This document shows positions 32,023 to 44,289 of a stretch of 64,000 nucleotides of DNA, piece by piece (positions within the stretch are counted from its first letter, which is position 1; each line of letters begins with the position of its first letter). Location: assembly GCA_031216915.1 (NCBI GenBank), contig CM062289.1, positions 253,203,113 to 253,267,112 on the forward strand, in the 5' to 3' direction. The notes beneath the pieces were generated by a model. The model ran no database searches. It was not told the origin of the DNA and was given only the letters and a program-made list of their open reading frames with translations. A program made the position numbers and the translations under genes. The DNA is from Pictodentalium vernedei. Its lineage: Eukaryota > Mollusca > Scaphopoda > Dentaliida > Dentaliidae.

Positions 32023-32767
32023 AATCGGCTATCTTCAAACATGCGGGTGATAAGAGCGCGTTGTTGTTCCCCGTTTGTCACTCGAGAAACATCCAGGTGA
32101 TAAAAATAACCTTTGACCCTGACTGGATCACATCGATTGCAGAAACTCCTATTACAACTGTTAAGTTATATTCAACTTATTGTCATATTGTAGTGAATAC
32201 TAATACAAATTAAAAAACATTGTTGTAGCCCTATGAGTAGAAGCACTTGTTGGCTGTCGTATTCGATGAGAACTGAACAGATTGAATCGGGCTCGCAAAT
32301 ATACTTTTGTGCTTTGCGGGGTGAGAACATCAAGGGGAGCAACTCATCTGTTTATCTTTGATATCGCTTGAGCAGAATACAAAATGTCAATCTCTCGCTT
32401 CGCTTGACACTCCGATGGAGACATCGTTCGCAAACGGATTGAACTCATGCCTGAATCCAACGTCAAATAAAATAATACTGCCGCACGGCTTTTTAGAGAG
32501 TATTTGTCAGAGAAAGACTTTGATACTGAATTTGAATCGGTTTTAAAACTTCACCAAAGTGAAAAACTTCTCCATGTGTGACCTGGTTTATAAACAACGA
32601 TTCGAAATAGACTCAGTCTATTTATAGTTTTGCTGTGACGTTTGTTTCACTGTTTGGTTCAAAACCTGAGGCTCAGTGTGGGGTTTACACTTTGTCGCAT
32701 GAGTCTTAATGTGGGGTCGTATTTTACATCTCGGCATTATTTCTGTGTTAGGCGGCAGGACAAAATC
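32023..32767. other. No recognisable gene
   Basis: Unassigned; short frames only. Confidence 0.35.
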
Positions 32768-32908
32768 GTTATCTCAGGCAACATCCAGGGTACATGGAGA
32801 TTTAATACCTGGATGTCTCCTTTTCAACCATTCGGCTTGTGCCTCATGGTTGAAAGCCGACATCCAGGTATTAAATCTCCATGTACCCTGAATGTTGCCC
32901 GAGATAAC
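32768..32908. repeat. Long hairpin with 63-64-bp arms
   Basis: Arms 32768-32831 and 32846-32908: GTTATCTCAGGCAACATCCA, GGGTACATGGAGATTTAATA, CCTGGATGTC and the complement, with about four differences and a 14-base loop. CATCCAGG occurs twice inside each arm in different settings. Confidence 0.9.
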
Positions 32909-33171
32909 TTATATTCAACCATGGTGGACTAATGGGATCCTGGGACACTCATAGTAGGTATGGATTCTCACAACCAGTTTCATGAGAATCCAAATGGATT
33001 CTCCCCAAATTGAGATGAAAGATAATCCCTACTGTGAGCCCTCACAGGCTGTCTTTCAGTGAAACATTTCTTTGATAAGATTTCACATACCCAAAACAAC
33101 AATACCATTTCCTATCAACTAATATCATACAAAAAAATGTTTTAAATTACATACAAGGAAGAAACTTTGTT
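32909..33171. other. No recognisable feature
   Basis: Nothing supported. Confidence 0.35.
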
Positions 33172-33342
33172 ACTTTTTATTTTTTGCTTAAAAAATAACC
33201 TATGCCCTTTCAGTGGAACAAGCTCAATGAAGCGATTCCAATAATGGGTCATAAGCTATGTTTTCAAGACAAAAAAAGAAAAAATTAAATTGTTCGAAAA
33301 CTTTTTTGAAAGATCTTCTTGCCATATTTGGTATAGGGTTAA
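33172..33342. mobile_element. Decayed family P MITE, right part
   Basis: AAAATAACCTATGCCC, TGGAACAAGCTCAATGAAGC, GGGTCATAAGCTATGTTTTC and the right end TTTGGTATAGGGTTAA. Confidence 0.65.
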
Positions 33343-34040
33343 CCAGATGAATATTAAGCATTTTTAACTGTGCCCTGATTTGGACTTGCAGAAGTTTTAG
33401 TAGATTTTTCGAAAGTAAAGTAGAAATCATCTTTCAAAGAAGAAAAGCGTTACTCCACTACCTAAGTTTTTAAACTGGGAAAATCAACTTTGGAACAAGT
33501 CAATAAATGCTGTCTTCCACCACATTAATGGAATGCCACCTTAGAGAGAATACATATTACCGAGCATTAATAATAAATTTTAATATGACACTGTCAGAAC
33601 TGTCTGGATAATAGCTGATTCTAACATAACCATGCATCTTAGAACAGCTCAACAACACACTCTTTTCTTTGGGTCGTTTCTACTTCTGTCAAAAATAGTT
33701 TATTTCGTTATTTGAGGTACAAGACCTCTTTCTGCAGTTATGGCAATATTGTGACTGAAACACATGTGTAAAGTTAGTCTTGAGATCCTGCATCTGAGAC
33801 TGGTTACTGGAGCCTCTTGTACCATTCCATCACAATACATGTTTACCACAGTCAACAAACACTACCACACAAACTGAACTTCACACACAAAAAAAAAGCA
33901 AATACAGAAAGGGACATTGATTTACAATGAAACTATCCACAAACAGGGTTGTATTTTCTACCTATTAATACTAGAGATGATCTGTCGCCCGGTATACCCT
34001 GCCACTGAATACCACCTAGTGTGGGTGACTGAAAAGGGGC
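33343..34040. other. Mostly unassigned; possible old R copy
   Basis: 33680-33870 has faint similarity to family R (ATTGTGACTG, GACTGGTTACTGGAGCC, GTTTACCACAGTCAACAAAC). Otherwise nothing. Confidence 0.35.
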
Positions 34041-36575
34041 ATTCAATTTTTCTAAGTAAAAAAAAATCCAATATGGCCGTCAGTCGGCCATCTTGAAACC
34101 GAGCGGTAAAAAAATTATGTCATGCACTTCATCATGTTGATCATTTTTGTGAAGTTTCATGAAAATGCGGCTAAAACTGTGGAAGTAGTTCGCTCCACAA
34201 GTTTACATAAACAAGAGTCCGCAAGGAGCCTTAATCGCTCACCAGCCAAAGTGGTTCAAAGAAGTATTTGGGGGTCACATTCAGTTAGACATGGTTCATC
34301 AATACTACAAAGGAATGAAGTCATGAGAGACAAATTTTATGGAACTAGGGCCATGGCTTGAACAAACTTGAATCTTACCCCCCTAAGGATGTTGCATACC
34401 AAATATCAAAAGCATTCATCTGCTGGATCTGAAGAAGATTTTTAAAGAAAATTCCTCATTTTGAACTCACAGTGAGCCCAAATATGAACCCAGGGACTTG
34501 GCCTGAACAAACTTGAATCTCACCTCCTAAGGATGCTGCATGCCAAATATCAAAACATTCCGACTGCTGAATCTGAAGAAGAAGATTTTTGAAGAAAAAT
34601 TCCTCATATTGACTAAGTTATAATTCAGGCTACCATAGGCAGGCCCAAATATGGACCCAGGGCTTGGCTTTAACAAACTTGAATCTCACCCCCCTAAGGA
34701 TGCTACACACCACATATCAAAACATTCCGACTGCTGGATCTGAAGAAGAAGATTTTTTAAGAAAATTCCTCATTTCGAACTAATTTACAATTCAAGCTCC
34801 GACAGTGAGCCCAAATATGGACCTAGGGACATGGCTTGTACAAATTTGAATCTCACCCCCCTAAGGATGCTGCATACCAAATATCAAAACATTCCGACTG
34901 CTGGATCTGGAGAAGAAGATTTTTAAAGAAAATTCCTCATTTTGAACTAAGTTATCATTCAGGCTCCCACAGTGAGCCCAAATATGGACCTAGGGACATG
35001 GCTTGAACAAACTTGAATCTCACCCCCCAAGGATGCTGCATACCAAATATCAAAACATTCTGACTGCTGTGGATCTGAAGAAGATTTTTAAAGAAAATTC
35101 CTCATTTTGAACTAAGTTATCATTCGGGCTACCACAGTGAGCCCAAATATGAACCCAGGGACTTGGCTGGAACAAACATGAATCTTCCCCCCCCCCCCCC
35201 CCTCCCCCTAAGCATGCTGCATACCCAATATCAAAAGATTCTGCCTGCTGGATCTTGAGAAGAGTTTTAAAGTAATTTGCCTGAAATGCACTAAGTTCAA
35301 ATTGGGCTCCTATACTGAGCCCAAATATGAACCCAAGGGGCCGATTTGAACAAACTTGAATCAGATCCACCCTACAATGTTGCATACCAAATATCAAAAG
35401 ATTCTGCTTGCTGGATCTAGAGAAGATTTTTTAAGAAATTTGCCTGAAATGCACTAAGTTCGAATTTGAGCTTTTATACTGAGCCCAAATATGAATCCAG
35501 GGGGCCAATTTGAACAAACTTGAATCAGATCCACCCCACAATGTTGCATACCAAATATCAAAAGATTCTGCCTGCTGGATCTTGAGAAGAAGATTTTTTA
35601 AGCCTGAAATGCACTAACTTCGAATTCGGGCTTCTATATTGAGCCCAAATATGAATCCAGGGGGGCCGATTTGAACAAACTTGAATCAGACCCACCCCAT
35701 AATGTTGCATACCAAATATCAAAAGATTCTGCCTGCTGGATCTGGAGAAGAAGATTTTTTAAGAAATTTACCTGAAATGCACTAAGTTCGAAATTTGGGC
35801 TTCTATAGTGAGCCCAAATATGAATCCAGGGGGCCGATTTGAACAAACTTGAATCAGACCCATACCAAAATGCTGCAGACCAAGTATCAAAAGATTCTGC
35901 CCACTGGTTCTGGAGAAGATGATTTTTTAATAATTGTTCTATAATTCATATGGTACTATCAGAGTTATGCCCCATACAGAGCCCCCAAGGGATGTGGCCA
36001 TTTCATTTGAACAAACATGAGTAATGAACATCCACATGAAGTTTCATGAAAATCGGACCAGTGCTTTCAGAGGAGAAGTTGTTTGAAAAATGTTCACGAC
36101 GACAGACGATGGACGGCAAGTGATAAGTTGAGCTCCCTTTGGTGAGCTAAACCGCCCCCCCCCTCCCCCCCCCCCCAAATATGGCCACCAGTCTACCATC
36201 TTGAAACCGAGCAGGAAAAAAAAGTATGTCATTCACTTCCCCTCATCATGTTGATCATTTTTGTGAAGTTTCATGAAAATGCGGCTAAAACTGTGGAAGT
36301 AGTTTGCTCCACAAGTTTACATAAAAACAAAAATCCCATATGGCTGATAGTCGGCAATCTTGAAACCGAGCAGGCAAAAAATTATTATGTCATGCACTTC
36401 CCCTCACCATGATGATCATTTTTGTGAAGTTTCATGAAATGCGGCTAAAACTGTGCAAGTAGTTCGCTCCACAAGTTTACATGTGCAACGGACCGATGAC
36501 GACGACAGACCGACCGACGAACAAGTTGACTCCCACATCCCCCCCAAACATCGTTTTGTGGGGGTAAAATAACTG
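34041..36575 (+). mobile_element. Structured element I, split by element G2
   Basis: Three units of about 150-160 bp (34062-34208, 36165-36310, 36320-36480): AATATGGCCGTCAGTCGGCC, ATCTTGAAACCGAGC, ATCATGTTGATCATTTTTGT, GAAGTTTCATGAAAATGCGG, CTAAAACTGTGGAAGTAGTT and CTCCACAAGTTTACAT. Then GACGACGACAGACCGACCGA and a 3' hairpin CCCCCCCAAAC-atc-GTTTTGTGGGGG (about 36540-36567). G2 interrupts it after the first unit. Its 5' end and 5' motif were not identified. Confidence 0.65.
34208..36151 (+). mobile_element. Structured tandem-repeat element G2
   Basis: Inserted in element I. 5' end ACAAGAGTCCGCAAGGAGCC then CGCTCACCAGCCAAAG. Body: about 9-10 units of roughly 150-180 bp (TGAATCTCACCCCCCTAAGG, GCATACCAAATATCAAAA, TCTGCCTGCTGGATCTG, GAAGATTTTTAAAGAAA, TGAGCCCAAATATGAA). 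3' end GACGACAGACGATGGACGGC-AAGTGAT then the hairpin AGCTCCC-ttt-GGTGAGCT (36131-36148). The right arm with preceding CTTT is complementary to CTCACC..AAAG of the 5' motif. Poly-C expansions lie at 35187-35202 and just outside at 36155-36176. Confidence 0.75.
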
Positions 36576-37024
36576 ACTAAAATGAATCATTAGCGTTTTA
36601 AAAGATATGGCAATTCGCCAACTGTCAAATTGACAGATCTTTGAAAATGCTCATGGTTCATTTTAACCCATCTAAAGTCATAACTAGAAAATATAATTCT
36701 AGAAAATACAATTGTAAACGTTTTATAGCATTGGCCACAGTTCACAATCCCTAGTTAAAAGCAAGCCTTATATTTATATATTTAGTAGAGTGTACTCTTA
36801 GGGTCTAGTTCTAATTTTGGCAAGTATTTTATCTTACTTTTACATGTAGAACACATGTTCCAACATACAGGTTTCTGGTGATCTTGCTGATGGAAGTACC
36901 TTGGCAGGGTTTCTATTAAAGTCGTGACTGCCTCTACAGGCAGCCAAGACTTCACTAGAGACTATTGCTAACATGTTGTTACCTTATTATTAGAGAGCAA
37001 AAAATAAGTAGAATTCCCTGTCCT
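36576..37024. other. No gene; short hairpin
   Basis: GACTGCCTCTACAGGCAGCC near 36927 resembles the hairpin at 40724-40782. Otherwise unassigned. Confidence 0.4.
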
Positions 37025-37268
37025 TTAACTGGTAGAGTGCTGAATTATTTTTAGTCATCAGAACACATATCTTTGCCTTGTTACAATTTATGGGAGAGTG
37101 CCATTAGGCACTCTCCCATAAATTGTAACAAGGCAAATCCTAATAGACTGCATAATTTCACTTCAACGTTGATATGTTGAACATCTACTGAATATGAAGC
37201 CTTTACGTTGTGGTACCAACACTTCAGAATGAAGCCCAAATATGGGCTTCCAGCACTCTACCAGTTAA
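37025..37268. mobile_element. TTAA-flanked MITE, family M2, copy a
   Basis: Perfect 18-bp ends TTAACTGGTAGAGTGCTG (37025-37042) and its complement (37251-37268). Internal perfect hairpin with 31-bp arms (37072-37102 and 37107-37137) and loop ATTA, including CTTGTTACAATTTATGGGAG. Copy b (52352-52579) has the same ends but a decayed hairpin. Confidence 0.85.
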
Positions 37269-37762
37269 GAACACATTTAGAATCTATTACAAGAATCAAA
37301 TGAACATTTTACGAGAACCTGCATCTAAAAGTTGCTTCTGAATGTTTTCCATTTGAGAACCATTTGTGAGAATCAATTCTGATTCTTGCAGGAATTGTAG
37401 GGACTGTAAAGTTACAGCAAATGACCTAAAGCTTTCTCATAGAATTTATGAAGCTCTCCAAGAAAAGAATTTGGTCAGAAGTAAGAAACATGTGAGTCTG
37501 GAAAAAGATATAAGGCTGAACAAAATATTTTCTACACTACCCTTGCAATTTTTTTCCTCTCTCAAATGGGGACTCACCCCCTAAAATCACCCCAATTGGC
37601 TCATCTCCACCATGATATAGGCTTAAACTGTTCAAATAGAAATCAGTGATAACAGACCATGTCAAACAGCGCAATGCATTAAGAGTCCCTGTTAAGGGAG
37701 ATTCTGAAGGTTCAAACTAGATTTCAAACCAAAGATATTCCAGTGTTTCATTGTAGTTCATG
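37269..37762. other. No recognisable feature
   Basis: The 72-aa frame at 37366-37584 has no recognisable domain. Nothing else. Confidence 0.35.
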
Positions 37763-39419
37763 TTAACCCTTTACCCAATGTGACAGCCAAAACCGGCCAG
37801 CACTATTCATAATAAAAGTGTCAATGACACTGTAGCTTAACTTGTCTGTGTGTCATGTTTGATGAAAAGGATAATGTTCAATGTTTATGAAAGGATTATG
37901 AAATAAGACAAGAATTATGATAATTGGGAATATGTTAATTTCTGTTCCCTGTATGCTATGTTTTCAATAAAAATAATATGAGGTGTAGACTGTACTAAAG
38001 AATTGAGGGGTGGGTTAATGTGGCCCTCACAGTTAATGTATTTGGCCTTCACAGTTAATGTATATCACTGAAAGTTACCAATTTACAGTGAAATTATTTC
38101 AAAACGAGTCATCCTATCAAGTTACAATGAAATCCCTTCATAAATAAGGACCTGTAGACTGTGCTAAAGGTTTTGGGGCTTCAGGCCTGTGTAGCCACCA
38201 CGGTTGACCGATTGCAACCAAAAGGGGACGTCCTCACCTAGACATTATACCAAGTCATCCTACCAAGTTACAATGAAATCCCTTTATAAATATGACCTGT
38301 AGTCTGTGCTAAAGTTTTTCGGGTTTTGGGCTCGGGCAGCCATCATGGTTGAATGATTCCGACCAAAAGGGGATGTTCTCATCTAGGCATTATCTGGAGT
38401 CATCCTACCATGTTACAGTGAAATCCCTTCATAAATATGACCTGTAGATTGTGCTAAAGGTGTTCAGGCTTTGGGCCCCTGTTGCCATCACAGTTGACCA
38501 ATCACGATCAAAAGGGGATGTTATCCTCTAGACATTATATGGAATCAACCTACCAAGTTACAATGAAATCCCTCCATAAATACGCCCTGTAGACTGTGCT
38601 ACAGGTTTTTGGGTTTTGGTCTCGAGCAGCTGTCACAGCTGAATGATCGCGAGCAAAAGGGGACGTTCTCATCTAGACATTATCTGGAGTCATCCTACCA
38701 AGTTACAATGAAATCCTTCATAAACATGACCTGTAGACTGTGCTAAAGGTTTTCAGGCCCCTGTAGCCGTCACATTTGACCATTCGCGACAAAGGCATTA
38801 TATGGAGTCAACCTACCAAGTTACAATGAAATCCCTCCATAAATATGACCTGAAGACTGTGCTAAAGGTTTTGGGGTTTTGGGCTTGGGCAGTCGTCACG
38901 GTTGACAGATCGCAACCAAATGGGGAAGTTCTCATCTAGACATCATACGGAGTCATCCTACCAAGTTACAATGAAATCCCTTCATAAATACGACCTGTAG
39001 ACTGTGCTAATGGTTTTTGGGCTTGGGCAGCCATCACAGTTGACCGATAGCGACCAAAAGGAAACATTCTCATCTAGACATGACCTCAAACCTGTATATG
39101 AAATTTTGTGACGATCGGACAAAAACTACAGGGTGTAGCCTGTGCTAAAGGAAAATGTGAACAGACTCACAGACTTCCGAATGCGTGATGGCAATAGCTT
39201 ATCTTGACTTTGTCAAGTTAAGCTAAAAATCACTATTAAATTTTCCTTATTTTTTTTCTCAAAATCATAGCTTATGACCCCTCATTGGAACGAGCTTGTT
39301 AAGCTCATTCCAACGAGGGGTCAGAAGCTATGGTTTTGAAACCAAAAGTGAAAACATTTAGTTATTCAAGAATTTTATTTGCAACTGTCGACTTCTTTTC
39401 GTGTTAAGTAAAGGGTTAA
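37763..39419. mobile_element. piggyBac-like MITE, family P, split by element H2
   Basis: Left part 37763-37811 (TTAACCCTTTACCCAATGTG, CAGCCAAAACCGGCCAGC). Right part 39230-39419, with the central palindrome AAAATCATAGCTTATGACCC, TTGGAACGAGCTTGTTAAGC, TCATTCCAACGAGGGGTCAG and the end GTTAAGTAAAGGGTTAA. The two parts join to a standard family P copy when H2 is removed. Confidence 0.8.
37812..39229 (+). mobile_element. Structured tandem-repeat element H2
   Basis: 5' palindrome AGTGTCA-a-TGACACT (37817-37831), motif TAGCTTAACTTG (37833-37844). Body: about 7-8 units of roughly 145 bp of the same repeat as H1 and H3 (AAGTTACAATGAAATCCCTT, CCTGTAGACTGTGCTAAAGG, AAAGGGGACGTTCTCATCTA). 3' CAGACTTCCGAATGCGTGAT-GGCAA, hairpin TAGCTTATCTTGAC-ttt-GTCAAGTTAAGCTA (39195-39225), then AAAA. 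The right arm is exactly complementary to the 5' motif, while the left arm has one mismatch. Its insertion in a MITE fixes both boundaries to within a few A/T bases and shows no long target duplication. Confidence 0.85.
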
Positions 39420-39639
39420 TACAGATAATAAAGTGACAAACACTACTGTATGTATACATTTGAACTCCTTACTTAGCAAGTCAAAATTATCAATAGGCTG
39501 AGAATCATCTGGCATTGAGAATCCAGTATGTATACATTTGCTCTCCTTACACAGCAAGTCAAAATTATAAACAGGTTGAGAATCATCTGAGAACCTAGGT
39601 CAAAGACAAAAAGCTACCCAGATCTAGATGTTTGGTAAT
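39420..39639. other. Short local duplication
   Basis: GTATGTATACATTTG, CTCCTTACTTAGCAAGTCAA and AATCATCTG recur about 78 bp apart (39447 and 39526). Confidence 0.6.
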
Positions 39640-40085
39640 AGGTTAACTAAAGTTCCTTCTTAGTCAATTAGGAGCAGTCAACACTTGTTTTCCCAATGAT
39701 ATCTGGTGAAATCGAGTTGATATTTGTTAAAAACAAGCATTTGGAAAAAAATTTGCAGGACATGTTTTTTCCACTTGTGAACAACCCACCCACTTGGTCT
39801 TGTGGAATTTTTTGGCAGACCCCCCCCAATTCTATAGTTATCAACATTTCTGGCCTCAACACATCCAATATACACATTTAATACATTATATCTTGTTTGA
39901 CAGAGCACAGTGAGCTCTGGCAAACAAGATATAATAGAATAAATGCTCAGCTTATGACGAGAAGATAAGAAAATAACCCATTTCTCATTAATTATGTACT
40001 CCTGTTAACTGAATATTTTTCTCTGGCAAGTGGCTATTCAGTTAACAGGATTCCACCTTATCATCAACTGTTTGGGTTAGGTAAT
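39640..40085 (-). mobile_element. Repeat family Q, copy 1
   Basis: Contains TCTGGCCTCAACACATCCAA, the hairpin 39885-39906 / 39914-39935 (ATTATATCTTGTTTGACAGA, GC; one mismatch) and the pair CCTGTTAACTGAATA (40001-40015) / TATTCAGTTAACAGG (40035-40049). The same parts occur inverted in copy 2. Outer ends unclear. Confidence 0.6.
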
Positions 40086-41149
40086 AGATTATTGATCCTC
40101 TTCATTGCAAAAATCTGGCATTGAGAATCCAGTGTAAATTTTAGTATAATCCAATCAGTTTGTGCTGTAACTCACTATTAGACAGGTACTTGTTTGAAAG
40201 CATTTCAAGGACAAACTTTGAGAGATGATTTTGGGGGAAAAACTTATTCACTTGAGGACAAAATTAATGAACAAGAGGGAAGATTGAAAAAATAACGGGA
40301 CGGTTGTCTAACAATGGTCAACATTTGAAGAAGTAAAGTCAACAAAATGATAATTTATCAGACTATTAAGAAAATGTAACACAAATGCTGAGATCTTGTC
40401 TAATGAGACAGTTTGTGGCTTATTTCAAACTAAACTGCATTCTTTTCTTGAGATCCTGATATTGCAATATGATTTTACTTTACAATAAATTAGATATGTT
40501 ATGAGAAGTACTGATTGTCAATAACAAAATACAGAGAGTGGATTACCACTGGAATAGGGGGGAGGATTAACCCCTGACATGGTGCTGGCAGATATTCCTG
40601 CCCAAGAGAGGATTTCTCCTGACACAGAAATAAGTAAAATTTGGGAACAATTAATCAAATTTTTTTTTCTGGAAACTGAATAGATTTTTTTATCACAGAT
40701 TTTATAAATTAAATTCAGATGAATTTTTCATCAAATCTAGTCACGGCATCTACAGAGCAGCCATGACTAGATTTGCTGAAAAATATCTTGAAAAATACTC
40801 AGCATGTTATGAGTTGATACCACTATCTCCCTACAACTGGATTGGAGGAATGCTCATTGATCACATATAGAAAAGTGTCTCCACCACTGCCAACTCTGAT
40901 TGCTTTTAGAGAATATACTTTTGATGCCTGTAAAAAAATGAATATATTGATGGTGTGCACATTTTTCGTGGCAGTACAAATTGAATATTTCCAACATATT
41001 TTAACAAGAGAAGGAGTTTAAAGGAAGGATTTAATTAGCATCTATGGCTGTAAACAGAGCAGAGGAATGAAATCATGTAATTATTTATAACTCTGTTTTT
41101 CATGTCAGATGATTTTTTTCTAGTACCGAGATGCTATCCCATAAATAAC
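40086..41149. other. No gene; one hairpin
   Basis: Hairpin 40724-40747 / 40760-40782: TTTTCATCAAATCTAGTCAC and its complement with two mismatches. Otherwise unassigned. Confidence 0.5.
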
Positions 41150-43175
41150 ATCCAGACTTCCAGTAATGCAAAACTTGGGAGACCAAATATCAACCAAGGG
41201 ACTTAACTTGAACAAACTTCAATCTGACTTCCCAAGGATTCTGTATACCAAATATCAATAGACTCTGAAGGGTGGATCTGAAAAAGGAACTTTTTAAAGA
41301 TTATTCATCATATTATTCTTCTAATTCTGAGTTAAAATGTGGGCCAAATATGAATCCAGGGACTTGATTTGAAAAAAAACTTGAATAAGATACCCCCTCC
41401 ATCCTCCTTTAGGTGTTGTTTACCAAATATCAAAAGATGCTGAATCTGAATGGTAGTTCTGGAGAAGATCATTTTAAAGAACATTCCTCTTTTGAACTAA
41501 GTTAAGTGTCTACATATTAACCTAGGGACTTGAGTTGAACAAATTTGAATCTGACTCCCTTAAGGATGGACTTGATTTGAATTTGAACACATTTGAAGCT
41601 GACCTCCCTGCAGAAGTTGTTATCAAATATCAAAATATTCCGATTGGTGGATGTGAAGAAGATTTTTAAAGTCTATTCCTCAAACTGCACGAAGTTAAAA
41701 TTTGGACTCCCATAGAGAGCCCCAAAATTAACTGAGGGACTTGATTTGAACAAAAAACTTGAATCAGACTCCCATAAGGATGCTGTTTACCAAATATCTA
41801 AAGATTCCCATTAGTGGTTCTCGAAAAGATTTTTAAAGGCTATTCCCCATACTGCACTAAGTTAAAATCTGAGCTCCCCATAGGGAGTCTAAATATCAAC
41901 TCAAGAACATGATTTGAACAAACTTGGATCTGACCTCCCAAAGGATGTTGTATGCCAGACATTAAATTTATTTATTTATTGGTGTTTAAGGTCACATATT
42001 TTTGCACAATGGCCAAAGGTAATTGTGACCACAACATGGATATAAAGTCATGTCGAGCTAATTTCTTATATTAATGTTGCCCATTTAGAGGACTTCCACC
42101 CCAGGCATTGGTGACCAGGTCCTATTTTAGAAGTAAAACAGAGCTTGTTTACCACAGTAAACAAAATACTGCTTCAGTTCCCAGGGTTCCCACAGGGACC
42201 CAGATATTAAAAGATTCGGAGTGGCGGATCTGAAGATTTTTACGGAATATTCCTCATATATATGGATCCCAAATATTAACTAAAGGATCTAATTTCAAGA
42301 AACTTGAATCTGACCACCGGAACAATGATGTAAACCAAATATCAAAAGATTCTAACTGGTGGTTCTGGAGATGTTTTAAGGATATTTCTCCTATTGCACC
42401 AAGTTAAAATTTGGGCTCCTGTATGGAGACCAAAAAAAACTGAGGGACTTAATTTGAACAAACTTGTATCTGACTCCCCTACATATGCTGTATACCAAAT
42501 CAAAAGATTCTGACTGATGGTTCAGGAGATTTTTTAAATTTTTGAAAGTGTGCTGGCTCAACATATTTTTCAGTTTCAACTACGGCACACTATGGCACAA
42601 CTGATGGCTATTTCTTTTTTACCATTTGATTCTACTGGTTCCGAGGATGCTTCATACCAAATAACAGTTCTCTGTTCTGTGCAGTTTGGGAAATACAGGA
42701 ATTTGAAAATATTTCTATTTTTATCTCCTGGGGTCCACATAGAGATGCAGGAAAATTTCATTTTGCATAAACCAAGTACTTATGACTCAATAATACCACA
42801 TACTAAATTTCGTTGAAACTGACTAATTGGTTCAGTAAATAAAAACATTTCGGGCATGGCCAAAAATTGCCCCTCCCAAAACAAAGGAAAATATTGACTT
42901 TTGAACAAACTTTCTTCTACAATTCAAAGGAAGCTCAATATCAAATATCAATTCATTGTACCAATTACTTCATGGGATTTAAAAAAAAAAAATGGGAGCA
43001 TTTTCCCCCTCTCCCAAAATCAAAATGAGAAGTCAGAGCAAACAATCAAATCAAATTTCACTGAAATCGGTTCAGCTGTTTTGCAGAAGTCATAAAGACC
43101 TTATTCACAGATGACGGAGGGATGGACAGACAGTGATCAAAATAGCTCACCCTGACATTCATTCAGGTAAGCAGA
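41150..43175 (+). mobile_element. Structured tandem-repeat element G3
   Basis: Old and diverged G-type units (CTTGAACAAACTTCAATCTG, TATACCAAATATCAATAGAC, AAGATTTTTAAAG, CCCATAGAGAGCCC). A unique region 42550-43080 ends in GAAATCGGTTCAGCTGTTTT. 3' CACAGATGACGGAGGGATGG, ACAGACAGTGATCAAAAT, hairpin AGCTCACCCTGA (43144-43155) - 7-base loop - TCAGGTAAGC (43163-43172). The 5' end is not recognisable. Interrupted by R copy 5. Confidence 0.7.
41967..42200 (-). mobile_element. SINE-like family R, complete copy with target duplication
   Basis: Flanked by CAGACATTAAA (41956-41966) and CAGATATTAAA (42201-42211), 10 of 11 identical, within a G3 unit. About 234 bp. In transcript direction: GGTCCCTGTGGGAACCCTGG at the 5' end, GTTTACTGTGGTAAACAAGC, TAGGACCTGGTCACCAATGC, CTGGGGTGGAAGTCCTCTAA, and the tail ATTGTGCAAAAATATGTGAC, CTTAAACACCAATAAATAAA. 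The tail equals that of SINEs A-C. The 5' part is neither clearly tRNA nor 5S. Confidence 0.85.
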
Positions 43176-43234
43176 AAACAAGTGTCAAGACTGGAAAGTT
43201 TACAGTGTTTTTAGTTTTTGTACAACGTAAATGC

Positions 43235-43302
43235 CATGACTTCTGATGAAGAGAAAGCTGTTATACTCTGGCGTAACAGCTTTCACATCATCAAAAGTCA
43301 TG
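43235..43302. repeat. Imperfect hairpin, about 30-bp arms
   Basis: CATGACTTCTGATGAAGAGA, AAGCTGTTATAC pairs with GTAACAGCTTTCACATCATC, AAAAGTCATG with several mismatches. Confidence 0.8.
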
Positions 43303-44032
43303 GATTGGGAGGAGTTATCGCATTGATTGACTTGAAACCATCTTAAGGGGCAGTTTGAGTGGCAATGTTTTTTTGATGAAGTTCCGGAAATCCAGTTGTA
43401 ATGAGATTTGTGGCAAAAACAAAGAAGTCAGTGATGGGTGAAGAAACCCAATTTAAAATATTCATTTTTGAATCTTGTTAGAAAGAAAAAGGAAACAAAT
43501 GTCGCACCGAGTTATGAAATAGTGGAATGTTAAGAATATGAAACAAATGGAATGTTCACAATTTATTCTGGAACCAAACACAATGCCCGTTAATGACTTC
43601 ATAAAAAATAAGGAATGAAAAATGGAATTCAAAACAAATGTGAAAACCAGAAATCCAGCAAAAACTGGAAAACTGACATCCCTGTTTATAATATCCAAGG
43701 TCCAAATCTAAAAAACATAACTTATGACTCATTAGAATAAATTCAATTGGCTTATTGAGGGGTCATAAGCCATTTACATGAGATAAATGGCACAAATTCA
43801 CAAACAAACTATCAGCTAATGGAACACCAGGTTGAAGCTGGTCATTCATAAGCTGAAAACTTGCATGTGCCCCTTTTTCAAACACAAAAACTAAACCAAT
43901 GGCAGGAAATTTCACCACAGCTTATTTTTGCAGTTATCCAATCTCTACATGCTGTAAACATGAAGCATATTACAGCAAAAACAATAAGTGAATAATGGTA
44001 TTGATATAACAAAAATATGGGACAAGATAACA
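43303..44032. other. Mostly unassigned; decayed family P palindrome
   Basis: 43705-43775 (AAAAACATAACTTATGACTC ... GGGGTCATAAGCC) is an old family P core without ends. Confidence 0.5.
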
Positions 44033-44279
44033 TTAACCCTTTACCTAACATGAAAAGCAGAAGACACTTGCAAATAAAATTCTTGAATAATTATTTTGTT
44101 TCATTTTTTTTGTCTCAAAAACATAGGTTATGACCCCTCTTTGGAATGAGCTCGATGAGCTTGTTCCAAAGAGAGGTCATAACCTATGTTTTTGAGACAA
44201 AAAATAAATGAAAATTAATTGACGACTTTTGTGAGTAGCGCTGGGTGGTTTTGGCCGTTACGTTTGGTAAAGGGTTTAA
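44033..44279. mobile_element. piggyBac-like MITE, family P, complete
   Basis: TTAA-flanked and in the opposite orientation to copy 1 (starts CCCTTTACCTAACATGAAAA). Central palindrome CAAAAACATAGGTTATGACC, TTTGGAATGAGCTCGATGAG, CTTGTTCCAAAGAGAGGTCA. One of the best kept copies; it ends GGCCGTTACGTTTGGTAAAG. Confidence 0.85.
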
Positions 44280-44289
44280 GAAACAAGCT

